DNA of 64,000 nucleotides from Haliotis asinina (lineage: Eukaryota > Mollusca > Gastropoda > Lepetellida > Haliotidae), in the NCBI RefSeq assembly GCF_037392515.1, contig NC_090290.1, positions 37,268,753 to 37,332,752 on the forward strand, read 5' to 3'. Positions within the stretch are counted from its first letter, which is position 1. Each line of letters opens with the position of its first letter. Under the pieces are notes generated by a model. The model was not told where the DNA came from. It was given only the letters and a program-made list of their open reading frames with translations, and searched no databases. A program made the translations under genes and the position numbers. Below are positions 49,136-61,052 of this stretch, piece after piece.

Positions 49136-49147
49136 TTACTGAGTACG

Positions 49148-49292
49148 TTTTAATCCGTCTGATCAGTATTCCAGCAATATGACTTCGGTGAACGAAGGAA
49201 GTGGGCGTCACACATGGTGTCTATGTGTCGAATCAAACCATATGTTGGGCGTGACGAGCAATATGCCCTCATCGTCCTCAAGTGCAAATGAC
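49148..49292 (-). mobile_element. SINE family B copy, reverse, old
   Basis: AGTATTCCAGCAATATGACT and GTGTCTATGTGTCGAATCAA align with family B; the head is heavily mutated. Lies directly upstream of the LINE remnant. Confidence 0.65.
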
Positions 49293-50145
49293 CTATGTGA
49301 TAGCGCTGATCTACTTACACCATCCACTGACACATGTGCGGATAGCCGTATGTTACTACCTTTAGACGTACTGCACCCATCCTCCATTAGGATTGGTGGG
49401 TCTAGCTAAACTGCCTTGTTTATTCACGTATACGTAACGATAACGAGAGTGCGATTCTAATCAATGAAACGATATTATCAGTGACGGAGATATGTTGGCA
49501 TCTCCTGTACGCTTTGACAGGTGTGCGTTGACAATGTGTTCTTTGACAGGTGTTAAACAATGACACACTTGTCTTTCGGGGCGATTTTGAAAAATCACGA
49601 TGCAAATTTGTGATCATGTATACTGACAGAAGATTGTATATGTAGGACTGGTCATGAGATCAACAGCACATCGACAGCACATATATAAGTCAGGAGCCCC
49701 TGGACTTTGGTGTACGCATGAGTACAAATGTGTATTGCTAATGGATAAGCTGATTTTGAATTCAAAAGATTTATATGAGGATTAGGGTTGTGTAATGATA
49801 ACATGGTAGACATATTTTTCTCTGCATTGTCATACAATTGAATGGGTATTCTAATTATACATGATGATATTCATTTTCTAGCATATTAATCATTAAATAG
49901 TATTGATCATATTTTGACCATATTTGCAGGTTAAAGAAGAAAAGATAGCTCTACAGTCATGAGCCTTGAACATGTACTAGTTGCGTGGATATGTGCGTTA
50001 TAAAATTTAAATATCTTTTAAAAATAATAATAAAAGGAAACACGTTGTCTATCTAAACTATCCAAAAATGAAACGCATAGACGAGAAATCTGTTGCGAAA
50101 ATATTTCTCTTGTATAACTCTTCGACATATAGACTTTAGTGAATG
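49293..50145. other. Intergenic, no gene seen
   Basis: AT-rich sequence with only short open frames and no recognised element. Confidence 0.55.
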
Positions 50146-50149
50146 AAAT

Positions 50150-50475
50150 TTACACCACTTTAGAAGAATATCTGTACAGCCAACTTTACACAACGGAGAC
50201 GTTGAGCGAGATAGTGACGACGAAGTACGACCCAGACGTCGGGTTTCCTGACACTCAGACTAATCTCTTTCAACTTGTTTCGTACAATTTGACCAGATAT
50301 CCTCTGAAGTCCAGGAACCCTGGCTGCTTTGCACTCACTCGTGGCAGTACGATCACGCAGCTGTAGTACCCGGATGTACCGATCTTGGGCTGCAGTGGTA
50401 ACTCGAGGTATGCCTGTACGAAGACGGGCATTTGTTACACCTGTTTGGTTGCAACGAACTTCAAACCATGACATC
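50150..50475 (-). pseudogene. Tc1-like transposase fragment
   Basis: The - strand frame reads IPRVTTAAQDRYIRVLQLRD, then ATSECKAARVPGLQRISGQI and VRNKLKE. This is the linker and second helix-turn-helix of Tc1 transposases (usual form: RPRVTT..QDR.I...HLR.R...A). The upstream DNA-binding half and catalytic domain are absent. Confidence 0.85.
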
Positions 50476-50924
50476 TTGCCCAGACTAACATGCAGCCGCC
50501 AGGCAACAGAAGACTGGTAATCTCCACTATGCATTATTTTAATGTCGATGCTCCGTGTCGCAGAGTCAAGACCTCATGTAGTGATTTGACCTTGAAACTC
50601 CTTCAAAACAAATGCCAATTTCTGAAAGGTATCTGGATTTTACTGCCAGACAGTGAATGCTATTTCTTTACAGAATTTCAGCTGGAAGGTGATTTCTTTT
50701 GCGCTGTGACGATACCATTCTAATCATTGTAGGACATCTCATCAAAATCAACATTTTCATGTAAAATGGATTTTTTATTTAAGCAATGGTGTAAAATCAT
50801 GTTTTTAAGACCTTTGTTGCATATTGCGACGATTGTTTGAACATAATTGGTAATTGGTAAAAATACAAATCACCTATGCGTTTCTTTTTGGGAATATTTA
50901 CGTTAAACCAGGTTTATAGATAAC

Positions 50925-51037
50925 GAGCGTGGATCTAGTCAACTGGAATACGATGATGTACAAAAAATTCAGAGACTCGACCACCCGATCCCATTAGTAG
51001 TCCCTGGTTGCTGAAGAAAAGTTGTAGCCCGGATGTT
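50925..51037 (-). mobile_element. SINE family A head fragment, reverse
   Basis: CACCCGATCCCATTAGTAG, GGTTGCTGAAGA and CGGATGTTCATGAGT match the reverse head half; the tail is absent. Confidence 0.7.
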
Positions 51038-51615
51038 CATGAGTAACAAATTCGTGATTCGGGTGGTGGTGTGGTCTCTTTACCAAACATACTTCAATGT
51101 GATAACGTGTATAAACTTTGTGTATACGTACATTGTAGAAGTAAATCAACAATGTTCCATTAATCAAACTTACTCTCTTGAACTCCATCGGGCATAGAGA
51201 GACATGAGTCAAATAAGAATAAACACCAGAATAATTTCGAAATGGGAAATTTGTTAGTGCGAACATTTACCTCTTCTTGTCACTCAGTTATCAGTGAAAT
51301 GTAATCCAATTATGGTTACCTTTCACCCTGATACATCAGCATTAGCCCCGCTCTTCATTCTTCCATTCTCTATCCCATGTTTTGTTAAATTTAGTTTTCT
51401 TAAAGATATTATTCATATAAGTCATCGTTTTCTTTAATAAAAGCGTCAAGCCGACTAATATTGACACTCTCTGCTAAAAGTGTACTCCGTGGTCCAATTA
51501 CGAGATGAAGCTTATCGGATCGCATTTACGAAAACATACGAAGTCTTCCGAATGAATACGACCACGTGATATTAGAATATCGCGCGATGTTGCATCGTAC
51601 GAGCTCTTGCAACGT

Positions 51616-51645
51616 TATAAATACCACCTGAGATCTCATCAGTGC
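51616..51645 (+). promoter_or_regulatory. Candidate core promoter of the GM2-activator-like gene
   Basis: TATAAATA at 51616-51623 is followed by an initiator-like TCAGT whose A (51641) is 25 bases from the first T of the TATA box. The predicted 5' UTR to the ATG at 51707 is about 65 bases. Spacing is slightly short but acceptable. Confidence 0.45.
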
Positions 51646-51706
51646 TTCAAACACACGTGCACTTCTCTGAAACCCGGTCGTAGAGGCGGATCTCTTAACT
51701 GACAAT

Positions 51707-54700
51707 ATGAGTTCTCTATGGACAGGGATTGGCCTTGTTATTTTCACTGTTGTGAGAGCCGAATATACGTCTTTACAATGGCGCGATTGTGGTAAGAGCA
51801 TTTCATTCCTTCTTAAACAGCGGGGTCGTTGTGATTCTTGAAATTATGAAACTATTACAGACACTGTGCCAGACTGACACGTACGCTTACATATTGTTCT
51901 TGAAGTTGTTCAAATCGATCTTAGGACTTTGGAGGCCGTAACTTCATACTTTAACTTAGGCTTAGGGCGTTCTTTTTTTTCTTTTTTTTTCTTTTTATTT
52001 TTCTTTTGTTTTGTTTGACACGTGGGCACCAAATTTTTAACATGGGTTCCAAATAAACGTGATGTCGTCACTGCTTTTCAGCTATCCCTTCGTATAGGTT
52101 TCAAGGTCGTTTTCGTTTTGGGCTTGACTAGTGCTAGGTCTGTGAATATATAAAATTACAATTTTGAGAGCCACAAATCAACCCCTTTAAACTGAAACGT
52201 AACCCCGTGGAGATGAGAGATTCTGAACCTGAGGAAATCTAGACTTGCTTCTTTGAGAGATTTAGCACTGCAGGGAAGCCTAAGCACTGGGAATAATAAT
52301 ATGGCTAACGGACTGTGAGTAGGTTTTGGCCAGTCAAACCTCTTTCGGCAGGTAATCGAGAATAACCGTCCTCTGAAGATGACGTCTGTACTCATTATTA
52401 TATAATTGTTTTTTCCTCCTTCATTTCAATGCGTTACTGTAATTCTCAGATGATCTACGAGTGATGTCTTTTTTGAAAAAGAACATATTTATTATTTTTT
52501 AATATATTTTATGGCGTATTCTTACATTGAACGATACGTTATAGTATGTGCAGTCTTACACGATACACTTTCTTTTGTTGGTTGCAATCTACAACATTGG
52601 AAAGTAAGTGTGAGTGAGTTTAGTTTTACGCCGCACTCAACAATATTCCACCTATATGGAGGCTGTCTGTAAATAATCGAGTCTGGACCAGACAATCCAG
52701 TGATCAACAACATGAACATCGATCTGTGCAAATGGGAACCGATGACCTGTGTCAACCAAGTCAGCGAGCCTGACCACCCGATCCTGTTAGTCGCCTCTTA
52801 CGACAAGCATAGTCACCTTTTCTGGCAAGCATGGGTTGCTGAAGGCCTATTCTACCCCGGGACCTTCACGGGTGGATTGGAAAACATATTATTAATAGTT
52901 GTATACGTGATTGCAAGTAATTTCTTACTTTAGATTTTTATCGAGCTGAATTTTTACTTTGCGGGGAAAAAGAATGGATAACAAAGTATTTTACTTTACA
53001 TGAAACGTCTAAGCAGGTACGCTTGTTTGCCTCTCAGTTTATTTAATTATATCGATTGATTTAATATTCGTCAGATCAGACCTGAAGTTATTTATTATGC
53101 TGTCGGTTTGTACATCTGATTCTTTAATAATTGCGTACTACTCATCATAGACATGACTTTGGTTACAAAGTTTCGGGTTAATGAGTGAGTGAGTGAGTTT
53201 AGTTCTACTCCGCACAGTATTTCAGCTACATGGGGTCGGTCTGTAAATAATCGAGTCTGGGCCAGACAATCCAGCGATCAAGAACATTATCGTCGATTTC
53301 CACAAATAGGAACCGATGACATGCGTCGATCATGTCAGCACGCCCGATCCAATTCGTAGCCTCTTACAAGCATGGGCTGCTGAAGATCAATTCTAACGCG
53401 GACCTCGAGTCTTCGGGTCAATGATCACTATTCATTGTGTTCATATGGAATGTTGCCGCACGAGGGTTACAGTGTAGGTTGTAATGCGAGTTATCATGAC
53501 GATGGGGCATCACAACTGATGATAACATTCCCCGTGCCAGTGACACGAAGAGATAGCACGCACTTGTTATCAAGTAGAGTGAGTGATTGCCGCCGCGTAT
53601 CATTTCTGATGACAGCTTCTCACATCCATTGTGAGTACATATCTGTGCTTGACTAGCGTTTGGATAATAGAAGGTCATCCGACGTTGATATCTTTCACCT
53701 GTGACCTTTCATACATACGTATTACGAAAACGATAAGGATTTGTTGAGTTTTCTTCAGTTGAGTATTGCATCAAACGACAAATAAGCGTACTTGGGGCCC
53801 TAAATATACGTACTCAAAACAGTAACATACGTACTTGGGGCCCTAAATATACGTACTCAACACAGTAACATACGTACTTGGGGCCCTAAATATACGTACT
53901 CAACACAGTAACATACGTACTTGGGGCCCTAAATATACGTACTCAACACAGTAACATACGTACTTGGGGCCCTAAATATACGTACTCAACACAGTAACAT
54001 ACGTACTTGAGGTGGTAAATACATGTACTCAACACAGTAACATACGTACTTGAGGTGGTAAATACACGTACTCAACACAGTAATATACGTACTTGAGGTG
54101 GTAAATACACGTACTCAACACAGTAATATACGTGCTTGAGGTGGTAAATACACGTACTCAACACAGTAACATACGTACTTGAGGTGGTAAATACACGTAC
54201 TCAACACAGTAACATACGTACTTGAGGTGGTAAATACACGTACTCAACACAGTAACATACGTACTTGAGGTGGTAAATACACGTCCTCAACACAGTAACA
54301 TACGTACTTGAGGTGGTAAATACACGTACTCAACACAGTAATATACGTGCTTGAGGTGGTAAATACATGTACTCAACACAGTAATATACGAAAAGTGATC
54401 AATTTAAAATTCAATAATTGCTTTCACGGTCCACCTCTGGAAGCCTGTAAAACTGCTCTTGCCCATGCGACAGTACCTACTTTCCTCTTGATCCTGACGT
54501 TCGTTTCCAGGCACCGACCCATCGATATCGATCGACAACATCGCCGTGACGCCGATGCCAGTGACGATTCCTGGGAACATGAGCTTCACGTTGCAAGCCT
54601 CATCTACTCGGTCACACCTCGACAGGATGGTATTAAAACTGTCGTCAAAGAGGAAGGGTTGGATCGACCTCCCAGTGCCATGCCTGTTCAACGTGGGTTC

Positions 54701-56725
54701 ATGGTGAGTGAACTTCGTAAAGAATCGTCCTTGTTGTTCATAGTTTAAGAAGGAGTTATATAGTTTTACGCCGCACTCATCAATATCCCACCTATGTGGC
54801 TGCGGTCTGTAAATGATCGAGTTGGAATCAATCAGTTCTGTGATCAACACCATGAAAATAGACCTACGCAACTGAGATGCGATGACGTGTCAACCAAGCC
54901 AGCACGCCAGACCATCCGATCCCGTTACTCGCCTCTTACGGCAAGCATGGATTGCCGAAGACCAATTCACACCCGTATCTTAACGGGCATGATGAAGTAT
55001 CTTATGTGTATTCGTTATCGTTTAAGACGGTGTGGCGCTAGGTTTTCTGTTAATTTGAAAGAAAATGACGCAAAAGGTTTCGATTTACTCTATTTTATTG
55101 AGGTTCTGTTTTGGCAGTGCATGGCGCCATGAACCACTGAAAACGTCCAATATATGAACTCAAAACGAGCTTCTTCTTTATTGCCAAATCAAAACGAAGT
55201 ACAAAAAAACGTATTAAAGCATGTCTATAGACTATTTTGTTTGGAGATATGGTGTAAGATTTGCCACAGGTTTCTGTGAGGATACACGAAAATAACGCAT
55301 AAGAATTGGATTTAATCTATCTTACGTAAGTACTGTTTGTTACCGTTTTCTGCAATATACGGCGTCCAAGTTACGCAAAAAAAATCTTTTTAAAATTCTC
55401 ATGTTACACAACGCTACGGAGATGTCATTCTGTTGGCATATTTCAGCACCTACAACGACACGTGCACACTGCTAGAAACGATGCAGCGGGACAACTGGGC
55501 TGGCGTTATGAGGAACGTGGGCTGGCAGATCCAGAACATGCTGTCATCCGTCGGCATCAACGACTACTGCCCCTTGCCGATACAGAGACTGAACATAGAG
55601 AACTACGTCCTTACAATGCCCCCCATACCGTCAATACTGGCGTTCTTTGCCGAGGTACGTCCAGGTATATTGTATCATACTTTGCACTTGATTGTTTTTA
55701 CCTTGAAGATAGAGAAGACATTTCGATTTGAGCTTCGCTATTCTTTCAATAAAATAAAACACTTCCGCATACACAAAGCGTTACTGTCAACTGCCCAGAG
55801 AGCTTGCCATAGCGTTCCGTGAAAGGTCTCCAAAACGACTTCATACAGACTTTACAAAAAGTTAACATACTATGAACTTTTTTATTTTGCGATTTGTGCG
55901 ATTTATTTATACATAAATTTCCAATGTAACATATAATTTTGGTGATTATGCTCTGCAGATGGACTAAAACATTAAGACAACAAAATTGTTTCGATTAAAC
56001 ATTTTGCAATTTGCGTACGTGATACCTCCCTGAAGTCTTGAACATTTACAGACCCGTGAAGGTCTGGGGTAGAATGGGCCTTCAGCAACCCATGCTTGCC
56101 ATAAAACGCGACTGTGCTTGTAAGAGGCGACTAACGGGATCGGGTGGTCAAGCCCTCCGACTTAGCTGACACATGTCATCTGTTCCCAGTTGGGCAGATC
56201 GGTGCTCATGCTTTTGATCACTGGATTGTCTGGTCCCACTGGATTGTCTCGATTATTGACAGACCGCCTCCATATAGGTGGAATATTGCTGAGTGTGGCG
56301 TAAAACGAAACTCACCTACTCATTAAATATTTACAAATTTTCATTGCAACTATTTATATTTATTTTTACTCATCTTAATTTACAAAATGACAATGGTTTT
56401 GCACTTCAGCTGATAAATATGAATGCTTATACATATTTGATAACATTAAAATGTTCGCTAACCTGAAAACGTATGCTATGCAATACATTTCACAACGTAC
56501 TAGTTATCACGTAAAAGAGACTAGATACAGCAATTCATATGGTAACTTAATTTTGTGATGTTCTGAACCTGCTGTTTCCAGGGTGACTACGAGACTCGAC
56601 TTCTGGCTTTGGACCACGCCACCAACGACGTCCTCGTGTGTGTCGACCTGAAGATGACGATGAAGCAACACACCGAGAGATGCACAGACTGGTTTTGCAG
56701 GATGCGGAATGCCTTTAGTCCATGA
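51707..56725 (+). CDS. GM2A: Ganglioside GM2-activator-like secreted lipid-binding protein
   Basis: Four exons join cleanly: 51707-51791, 54511-54703, 55447-55654 and 56582-56725 (stop TGA 56723-56725), total 630 nt, 209 residues, close to the family's length of about 190-200. Residues 1-18 form a signal peptide (MSSLWTGIGLVIFTVVRA). The mature protein starts like GM2 activators: WRDCG, then VTPMPVTIPGNMSFTLQAS, which matches the first strands of the GM2-AP lipid-binding cup (usual form: DPI.VPGN.TLS). Then come WIDLPVPCLFNVGSC, TYNDTC, DYCPLPI and GDYETRLLALD...VCVDLKM, the usual C-terminal strand pair. Eight cysteines remain after the signal peptide, as in the four-disulphide human protein, but two sit in a C-terminal extension (ERCTDWFC). 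Two NxS/T sites occur (NMS, NDT). In vertebrates the protein presents glycolipids to hexosaminidase A in lysosomes; here the role is inferred from fold and motifs. Confidence 0.88.
52200..52395. repeat. Dispersed repeat related to 4831-4930
   Basis: GAACCTGAGGAAATCTAGAC followed by a diverged match (GGGAAGCCTAAGCACTGGGA; GGACTGTGAG). Intronic in the GM2-activator-like gene. Confidence 0.7.
52612..52875 (-). mobile_element. SINE family A copy, full length, reverse
   Basis: GTGAGTGAGTTTAGTTTTAC start and GGGACCTTCACGGGT end; in intron 1 of the GM2-activator-like gene. Confidence 0.93.
53181..53420 (-). mobile_element. SINE family A copy, reverse
   Basis: Four GAGT units then the reverse tail; several deletions. 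Second copy in intron 1 of the GM2-activator-like gene. Confidence 0.87.
53783..54395. repeat. 43-bp tandem array in two blocks
   Basis: About 14 units. The first five contain CATACGTACTTGGGGCCCTA; the rest contain CATACGTACTTGAGGTGGTA; both end in TACACGTACTCAACACAGTA-like sequence. The array ends about 115 bases before exon 2 of the GM2-activator-like gene. Confidence 0.95.
54757..54990 (-). mobile_element. SINE family A copy, reverse
   Basis: Lacks the GAGT tail; starts AGTTTTACGCCGCACTCATC and ends near CTTAACGGGC. Lies 50 bases after exon 2 of the GM2-activator-like gene. Confidence 0.87.
56050..56325 (+). mobile_element. SINE family A copy
   Basis: Full-length, with a short internal duplication of the GATTGTCT segment. 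In the last intron of the GM2-activator-like gene. Confidence 0.92.
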
Positions 56726-57125
56726 ACGAAAGCTTTTAAGCTACAGACATCCATGTGCGGACTGTACTTAACGACAGGAATGAAATGTACCAAACACTTA
56801 TTAACACAACACTGACGCTCAAGTCAAAAGCATGGACTCGTCCTAACTCCGATTCAGGACTAATGGCTTCACGTTCACATACTTGACACTCACAGCTGAT
56901 ATGTCACCTTTGTGCTGTCTAACAATAGGCATTGTCTTTCTCGACGCTAAACCATGCAACCGTAGTACCCGGTGGTCGAGCGTGCATCTTTCAGTATCCT
57001 TGAATTTAAAAATCGATAGGATCAATTATGTCATCATTTGTGAACACAACCAACGTTTGTTCATAGCACATAATATTATGTCTTCTTCATTTCCAACTTC
57101 AGCAAGCAAGAGTGGTGTCTGGCGA

Positions 57126-57131
57126 AATAAA
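57126..57131 (+). terminator. Candidate polyadenylation signal of the GM2-activator-like gene
   Basis: AATAAA 400 bases beyond the stop codon is the first canonical hexamer in the downstream AT-rich sequence. Confidence 0.4.
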
Positions 57132-57790
57132 GACATTTAAGGCCATGTTATTATTTACAGTGTGTAATTTATTAAGAATTATTGAGAAGTTAAGATGTTT
57201 AAACTTAGATTGCTAGGTAACAGTATGGTTGTGTTGAGTTGGGCATTGCGTCACATCGACATGATTCCAGCCATAAAACATAACTTATAGTTTAGGTGGA
57301 GTTGCTTTAGGAATAGTTGAAACATAAATGTTGACGAAGAAAGGTGATGCTGACCAAGTTTTCAGTTTGCGAGGATGAACATATTTTTATTTAGGGAATA
57401 CATTGTAGGATCGTCTAGAAAATTGAAATATGAGGCTAATTTCATTTTATAATGTCATGTCGGAATGTATAATTATGATGGGTTGCAGATCGATAAATAA
57501 ATACCTTTCATAAAGGTGAAGATCACAAAATATCCGTTGCAACATGTATATACACTGTGTACTAAATTATTTCAACGTCTTTTTTGAAGAATCTCGATTT
57601 ATTTATTGTAACATTTATTGCTGTGAACATCAGGATGCATGCACTCATGCTCTTCATAAAGTCCATGTACAATTAATTCGCTGTAGATATTTTTGCTCGT
57701 TGTGCTATTTCAAAATAAATAAATAAATTCTGTGAACTGTGTCTTATCCAAATTTCTATAACGTGCATGAACAAATTTTGAGCCTGGAGC
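57132..57790. other. Downstream flank of the GM2-activator-like gene
   Basis: AT-rich, no gene seen; several AATAAA-like motifs near 57,714. Confidence 0.55.
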
Positions 57791-57814
57791 ACCTCTGAAG
57801 TCATTACCTGGGCC

Positions 57815-58425
57815 CTTGCTGTCCCCTGTCGTGATCTTGATGGAGTATTGTAAGAAATAGCTCAAAACAATACTCACTCAGTACCAGGATCCTACTGTCC
57901 CATGCAGTGATATTCATGGAGTATTGCAAAAAATAGCGCAAAACAATACTCACTCAGTACCAGGATCCTACTGTCCCATGCAGTGATAGTCATGGAGTAT
58001 TGCAAAAAATAGCGTAAAACAATACTCACTCAGTACCAGGATCCTACTGTCCCATGCAGTGATATTCATGGAGTATTGCAAAAAATAGCGTAAAACAATA
58101 CTCACTCAGTACCAGGATCCTACTGTCCCATGCAGTGATATTCATGGAGTATTGCAAAAAATAGCGTAAAACAATACTCACTCAGTACCAGGATCCTACT
58201 GTCCCATGCAGTGATATTCATGGAGTATTGTAAGAAGTAGCGTAAAACAATACTCACTCAGTACCAGGATCCTACTGTCCCATGCAGTGATATTCATGGA
58301 GTATTGCAAAAAATAGCGTAAAACAATACTCACTCAGTACCAGGATCCTACTGTCCCATGCAGTGATATTCATGGAGTATTGTAAGAAGTAGCGTAAAAC
58401 AATACTCACTCAGTACCAGGAAATT
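57815..58425. repeat. 76-bp satellite derived from a SINE tail
   Basis: Eight units of 76 bp (for example CATGCAGTGATATTCATGGA at 57,901 and 57,977). Each unit contains a TGTCCC..GTGATxTTxxTGGAxTATTG .. AGCGTAAAACAATACTCACT core, a diverged SINE family B 3' end; the first unit is the closest to the SINE. Confidence 0.93.
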
Positions 58426-58429
58426 CTGC

Positions 58430-59095
58430 TTCACTGTGCTAGAGATGCAACACAATCAGTACCAGTGAATACTGCGCTGATTCAGATATTTATCAGCTAT
58501 TAAATCCCAGGACATTTATCCCAATCTCGTACAGATTTGCAGTGATACACATTCGCAGTGATAAGGCTACACAACTGCCACAGGCTAATTTGCATATCAC
58601 GAGACCTGAGTTTCTCGTCTGTAAACAAACGCGCTTATTCTGAAATCATATTTCTTTTTAAATTTTAAACTACAAGAGGGATGTGTACGGTAATGAAAGT
58701 GGCTGTGTATAAATCAAAGGGACTGTTTCAGAGTTTATGGAGCCGTACAACCACTTTTAAACAAAAGATAACAACGCAGAACTAGTGTTGACTGTTTGAG
58801 AGTATTTACAAAATGAAAGTAAACCTTTTTATCACGTTTTCGTATGTTTAAACACATGTTTATTAAATCAACATATGCAAGATCTTGATTTGTACTGTGG
58901 ACGCCAAACGGAGGCAGCCTGTGACAGATCGAGGTACAAGGGTGACCTCTGGAACTCTGGGTAGAAGTGTGAAGTAAGGGACGAATATGTATTGTTCCTT
59001 GTCGAATAAACATATGTGAATATTGGTGTATGTGTAACTTGTCCGTACTACCGTACTACATGTATTTCATGTCATCTGGACATACCCTCAAATAC
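58430..59095. other. Intergenic, no gene seen
   Basis: No exon or repeat recognised between the 76-bp satellite and the CATCACCCAGA repeats. Confidence 0.55.
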
Positions 59096-59109
59096 CCTTA
59101 CAACCCAAT

Positions 59110-59420
59110 AGACATCACCCAGATTCCATCTAGCCATCACCCAGACTTCATCCAGTCATCACCCAGATTCATATCTAGCCATCACCCAGACTACATCCAG
59201 TCGTCACCCAGACTACAACCAATCACCACCCAGACTCCATCTAGCCATCACCCAGCTTCTGCCTAGCCACCACCCAGACTACAACCAATCATCACCTCGA
59301 GTAATATCTAGCCATCGCCAGACTACACCCCGCCATCACCCAGACTCATATCTAGCTATCGCCCAAACTCCCACCCTAGAAACCAATAGTCATCACAAAG
59401 ACTCCCATCTATCCATCACA
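59110..59420. repeat. Degenerate CATCACCCAGACT tandem repeats
   Basis: About 14 units of 18-24 bases built on ATCTAGCCATCACCCAGACT, with CATCCAGT and CAACCAAT variants. Confidence 0.88.
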
Positions 59421-59454
59421 TCCTGTAGAACACGTGGAGTAATTAATGCATGTA

Positions 59455-59627
59455 CAGTGGACGTTGTCTAAACCGACACTCATCTGGACTGAAGAAATAG
59501 TCCGGTCTGGACAGAGTGCTGGATTGTAGAGCTGATACATGTACAAGCCACGGGTGGAACAGAGATTTTATGCTGGTGATGACAACTTGCCGGATTGGAC
59601 AGATACCGGTTTTGACAGATTCCACTG
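59455..59627. mobile_element. TA-flanked MITE, CAGTGGA type, copy 2
   Basis: 173 bases, ends CAGTGGACGTTGTCTAAACC and GGTTTTGACAGATTCCACTG, TA on both sides. It is copy 1 in the opposite orientation (shared GGCTTGTACAT and GACTATTTCTTCAGT motifs). Confidence 0.9.
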
Positions 59628-59662
59628 TATTTGAATATTGTATAATGATGTAGTGGTACAGG

Positions 59663-59838
59663 GACAGATGACTAGCCTGGTGGTTAAAGCGTTTGCAGAA
59701 CACGACAAAGGTCTGAGTTCGAATTCTCACGCTTTTAACTTATCAAGACAATTATTGTTGTCACCTGCCGTAATACTACTGAAATATTACCAAGGATTAC
59801 CACTCACTCACTCACTCACCCACTCACTCACTCACTGC
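59663..59838 (+). mobile_element. SINE family B copy, diverged
   Basis: CTAGCCTGGTGGTTAAAGCG A-box region, GTTCGAATTC B-box-like core, CCGTAATACTACTGAAATAT and a (CTCA)n tail. Sits about 35 bases after the 59,455 MITE. Confidence 0.85.
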
Positions 59839-59839
59839 T

Positions 59840-60300
59840 ATAAACTGATACGAAAGGATACTTGATTACGATGAGATGACAACACATAGAGATGTATCTG
59901 GCCAGCAGTTGGGATTACGAATAAGGAGTCACTGGGTTTACTCATTATATAACAATGATCACGAGGTTGCTGGAGTTACTTCAGGTTATTAATCTCAACA
60001 GATGTCGCCAAATATGATTGCTTTAATGAGCTTAGATACTTGCATTCTTCTATTTCATTTTGATTTCGAAATTAATAACAGAGTTTGCATTTCAACAAAT
60101 GTTGCCAAATTGTTATCTTATGATTTAGGATGATCTAAATTATGTTCCGTGTATGTCTTTTGGGATTTCCACCAATGTTTGTGGCTACAAATCAACTATC
60201 AACTAGAATCACTTGGAACGTGTTTAGTTTGTGAATAAAGTCGACTGAACCCTTTCTATACTGACATGAAATCCATTGCACGAAAGTAATATTGCGCTGA
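59840..60300. other. Intergenic, no gene seen
   Basis: AT-rich; no recognisable feature. Confidence 0.5.
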
Positions 60301-60462
60301 AATGAGTGAGTATGGTTTTACATGTATGCCTCTTTTCGCAATGTACCAGCAATGTCACGGCGGGGGACTCCAAAATGGCTTCTCACATTACACCCATTTG
60401 GGAATCGAACGCAGGCCTTCGGCGAGACGATCTAACGCATTAACCACTTGACTACCTCCATA
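60301..60462 (-). mobile_element. SINE family B copy, reverse, full length
   Basis: TGAGTGAGTATGGTTTTACA to ACCACTTGACTACCTCC, with GGGAATCGAACGCAGG as the reverse B box. Confidence 0.9.
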
Positions 60463-60784
60463 TTCCCCAAAAGAACAACTGACAATCAACTCGTGTGAAC
60501 TGATTGTGTGTTTTCTGCAATTATTTAAATAGCAGACACAAGATTATCGCTTTGAGAGGTAATCTTTAGGGAGGGGCGAATAGTTAAGATGCTGCAAAAC
60601 TACAAGTCTTACATGTCAGTCAAGTTATGGCTTAAAGATTGATCTGATTCTATGTACGGGTAATTTTATTAAAAGCGACGATGTAATGAATTTCATAAGA
60701 AAGAAAATCTCCCCTCCAGAGAGTATATTGGAGGTAATCATCAAATGCAACTATGCGTCATCAGGGCCTCTGTAGTTTACGACA

Positions 60785-60873
60785 ATCACAGGGTTATCTG
60801 GTCCTGACACGATCGTTTACCGACCGCTGTCATAAAATGGGAATATTACCCTGTGAGTATCGTGTTAAACAGC
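60785..60873 (+). mobile_element. SINE family A fragment, decayed
   Basis: GGTTATCTGGTCCTGACACG followed by ACCGACCGCTGTCATA and a degraded tail. Confidence 0.6.
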
Positions 60874-60964
60874 AAGACAACAATTAAAACAAGAAGACAG
60901 TCATCAACATATCCCGCAATGGCAAAATATTCTTCATGAATACGTCAACTAGGCATTATGTCAA

Positions 60965-61052
60965 ATGAGTGGGTTAGGTTTTACGCCGCACTCAACAGTG
61001 TCACAGCTATAGGGCGGTCTGTAAGTTGGAGTACGATGCCAAGTGCCAATAA
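60965..61052 (-). mobile_element. SINE family A tail fragment, reverse
   Basis: GAGTGGGTTAGGTTTTACGC then ACAGCTATAGGGCGGTCTG; ends soon after. Confidence 0.8.

Noticed and set aside
50139-50366. Plus-strand frames near 50.1-50.5 kb
   Set aside because: Antisense shadows of the Tc1 transposase fragment on the - strand.
54347-54748. 133-codon frame overlapping GM2-activator exon 2 in another frame
   Set aside because: The spliced frame with IPGNMS motif and matching phases explains the region; this frame does not join other exons.
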